From positions 124,001 through 188,000 of the forward strand of contig NZ_SCVD01000020.1 in NCBI RefSeq assembly GCF_004297125.1: a DNA stretch of 64,000 nt. The letters run 5' to 3'. This stretch comes from Phenylobacterium sp. (GTDB lineage Bacteria > Pseudomonadota > Alphaproteobacteria > Caulobacterales > Caulobacteraceae). Positions 63,441-64,000 of this stretch are shown here, in pieces (the stretch's first letter is position 1; each line of letters opens with the position of its first letter). Position numbers and translations under genes: made by a program. The notes below the pieces were generated by a model. It saw nothing but the letters and a program-made list of their open reading frames with translations. It made no database searches and was not told the DNA's origin.

Positions 63441-64000
63441 TTGCGCTCGGCCGCCCTCGCCCTCGCCCTCTTTGCAGCCCCCGCGATTGTCCAGGCCCAG
63501 GAGCCCCCCGCGTCGTCTCCGGCCGGCGGAACGCCGCCGGCCATGGCCATGCCGCCCGCCGCCGGCCTGGCGACCTCCGCCCCCGCTCCCGATCGGGCGC
63601 CCGCCACCCTGCCCAACGTCGCTGCGCGCGAGGGATGGCCGCAGCCCACGGCGGACAGCGCCAACTATGGCTACTTTCTCGCCGACCTGCTCGAGTACCG
63701 CGAGAGCGGCGATCCGGGCGTGGTGCGCTGGGACGTCTTCGGGTGGTACGGGGGCGACGTGAAGCGCCTCTGGATCAAGAGCGAGGGCGCGCAGAGCACG
63801 TCGGACCGGGTCGAAAGCGAGCAGGAGGCCCAACTGCTCTACGGCCAGCTGATCGCCCCGTTCTTTGATTTCCAAGCGGGCGTGCGATACGCGCGGCGAT
63901 CGGGGCCGGGTCCCGACCGGTCGCGCGTCTACGGCGTGGTGGGTCTGCAGGGGCTGGCGCCGTATCGCTTCGAACTCGAACCGGCCCTGTTTCTCAGCGA
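63441..64000 (+). CDS. copB: second copper resistance protein CopB, N-terminal part (runs off window)
   Basis: TTG 63441 behind TAGGAG opens a frame with a signal peptide (to about 18, VQAQ), a Pro/Met linker (GGTPPAMAMPPAAG) and the CopB domain (FLADLLEYRESGD, WDVFGWYGGDVKRLWIKSEG, and an LLYGQLIAPFFDFQAGVRY segment). About 186 residues are present before the window ends. It lacks the DPHAGH repeats of the first CopB. It forms an operon with the second multicopper oxidase. Confidence 0.85.
   Translation, partial: MRSAALALALFAAPAIVQAQEPPASSPAGGTPPAMAMPPAAGLATSAPAPDRAPATLPNVAAREGWPQPTADSANYGYFLADLLEYRESGDPGVVRWDVFGWYGGDVKRLWIKSEGAQSTSDRVESEQEAQLLYGQLIAPFFDFQAGVRYARRSGPGPDRSRVYGVVGLQGLAPYRFELEPALFLS

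Overview
This is a very G+C-rich segment of an alphaproteobacterium. GTG/TTG starts and ATGA/GTGA stop-start overlaps are frequent, and the mix of TonB receptor, HutC, CueR, CnrYXH-like and NdvB-type genes suggests the Caulobacterales (Caulobacter, Phenylobacterium or Brevundimonas-like). The taxon is an inference; no rRNA or other marker gene is present. The window is almost entirely a copper/heavy-metal resistance island joined to a fragment of a conjugation system.

Layout. 1-2.4 kb: end of a type IV secretion operon (VirB4 C-terminus, VirB5, an EexN-like lipoprotein, VirB6) that stops after VirB6. 2.4-7.5 kb, minus strand: TonB-dependent receptor, two PepSY membrane proteins and a HutC-type GntR repressor, with a HutC-like operator in front. 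8.0-23.8 kb: copper core with a CopA-type P-type ATPase, multicopper oxidase plus CopB, CopC, CopD, a small Cys/Met-rich secreted protein, a CusCBA-type RND pump, a DUF411 protein, an HMA chaperone, a CusF protein, CueR and a DUF305 protein. 23.8-25.7 kb: CnrY-CnrX-CnrH-like anti-sigma/sensor/ECF-sigma module. 26-30.3 kb: Met/His-rich lipoprotein, then an operon of a four-helix copper-storage protein, a membrane flavin/2Fe-2S reductase, a cytochrome b-like protein and a seven-haem cytochrome c. 30.4-35.3 kb: HlyD adaptor, fused double-ATPase and two permeases of an ABC exporter. 35.5-40.6 kb: small metal-island proteins, CsoR and a second P-type ATPase with YHS and heavy-metal-binding N-terminal domains. 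40.6-44.9 kb: MgtC-like protein, PRPP synthetase, AMP/thymidine phosphorylase and beta-CASP nuclease operon. 45-49.5 kb: methyltransferase, DUF2933, a Cys-tailed ECF sigma factor, DUF5676, DUF305 and a secreted protein. 49.9-60.1 kb: giant cyclic beta-1,2-glucan synthase and phosphoglucomutase. 60.1-64 kb: a second Cys-tailed ECF sigma factor, a small protein, and a second multicopper oxidase-CopB pair cut by the window end.

Regulation is the most striking layer. (i) Three CueR operators lie before the P-type ATPase, the HMA chaperone and cueR itself. (ii) A CsoR-type operator lies between csoR and the second ATPase. (iii) Six FNR/FixK-type dyads (TTGA-N6-KCAA, one imperfect) lie only in intergenic positions before operons. 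(iv) Eight copies of an exact two-block promoter, TGTAA[T/C/G]-N16-CGTC, occur between 46.1 and 61.5 kb. Seven of these sit just upstream of genes, including one of the two Cys-tailed sigma factors, the second multicopper oxidase and the glucan synthase. I infer a CorE-like, probably copper-responsive ECF sigma regulon that links periplasmic copper oxidation, small membrane proteins and envelope glucan synthesis.

All calls were made by eye from sequence; no database search was run.
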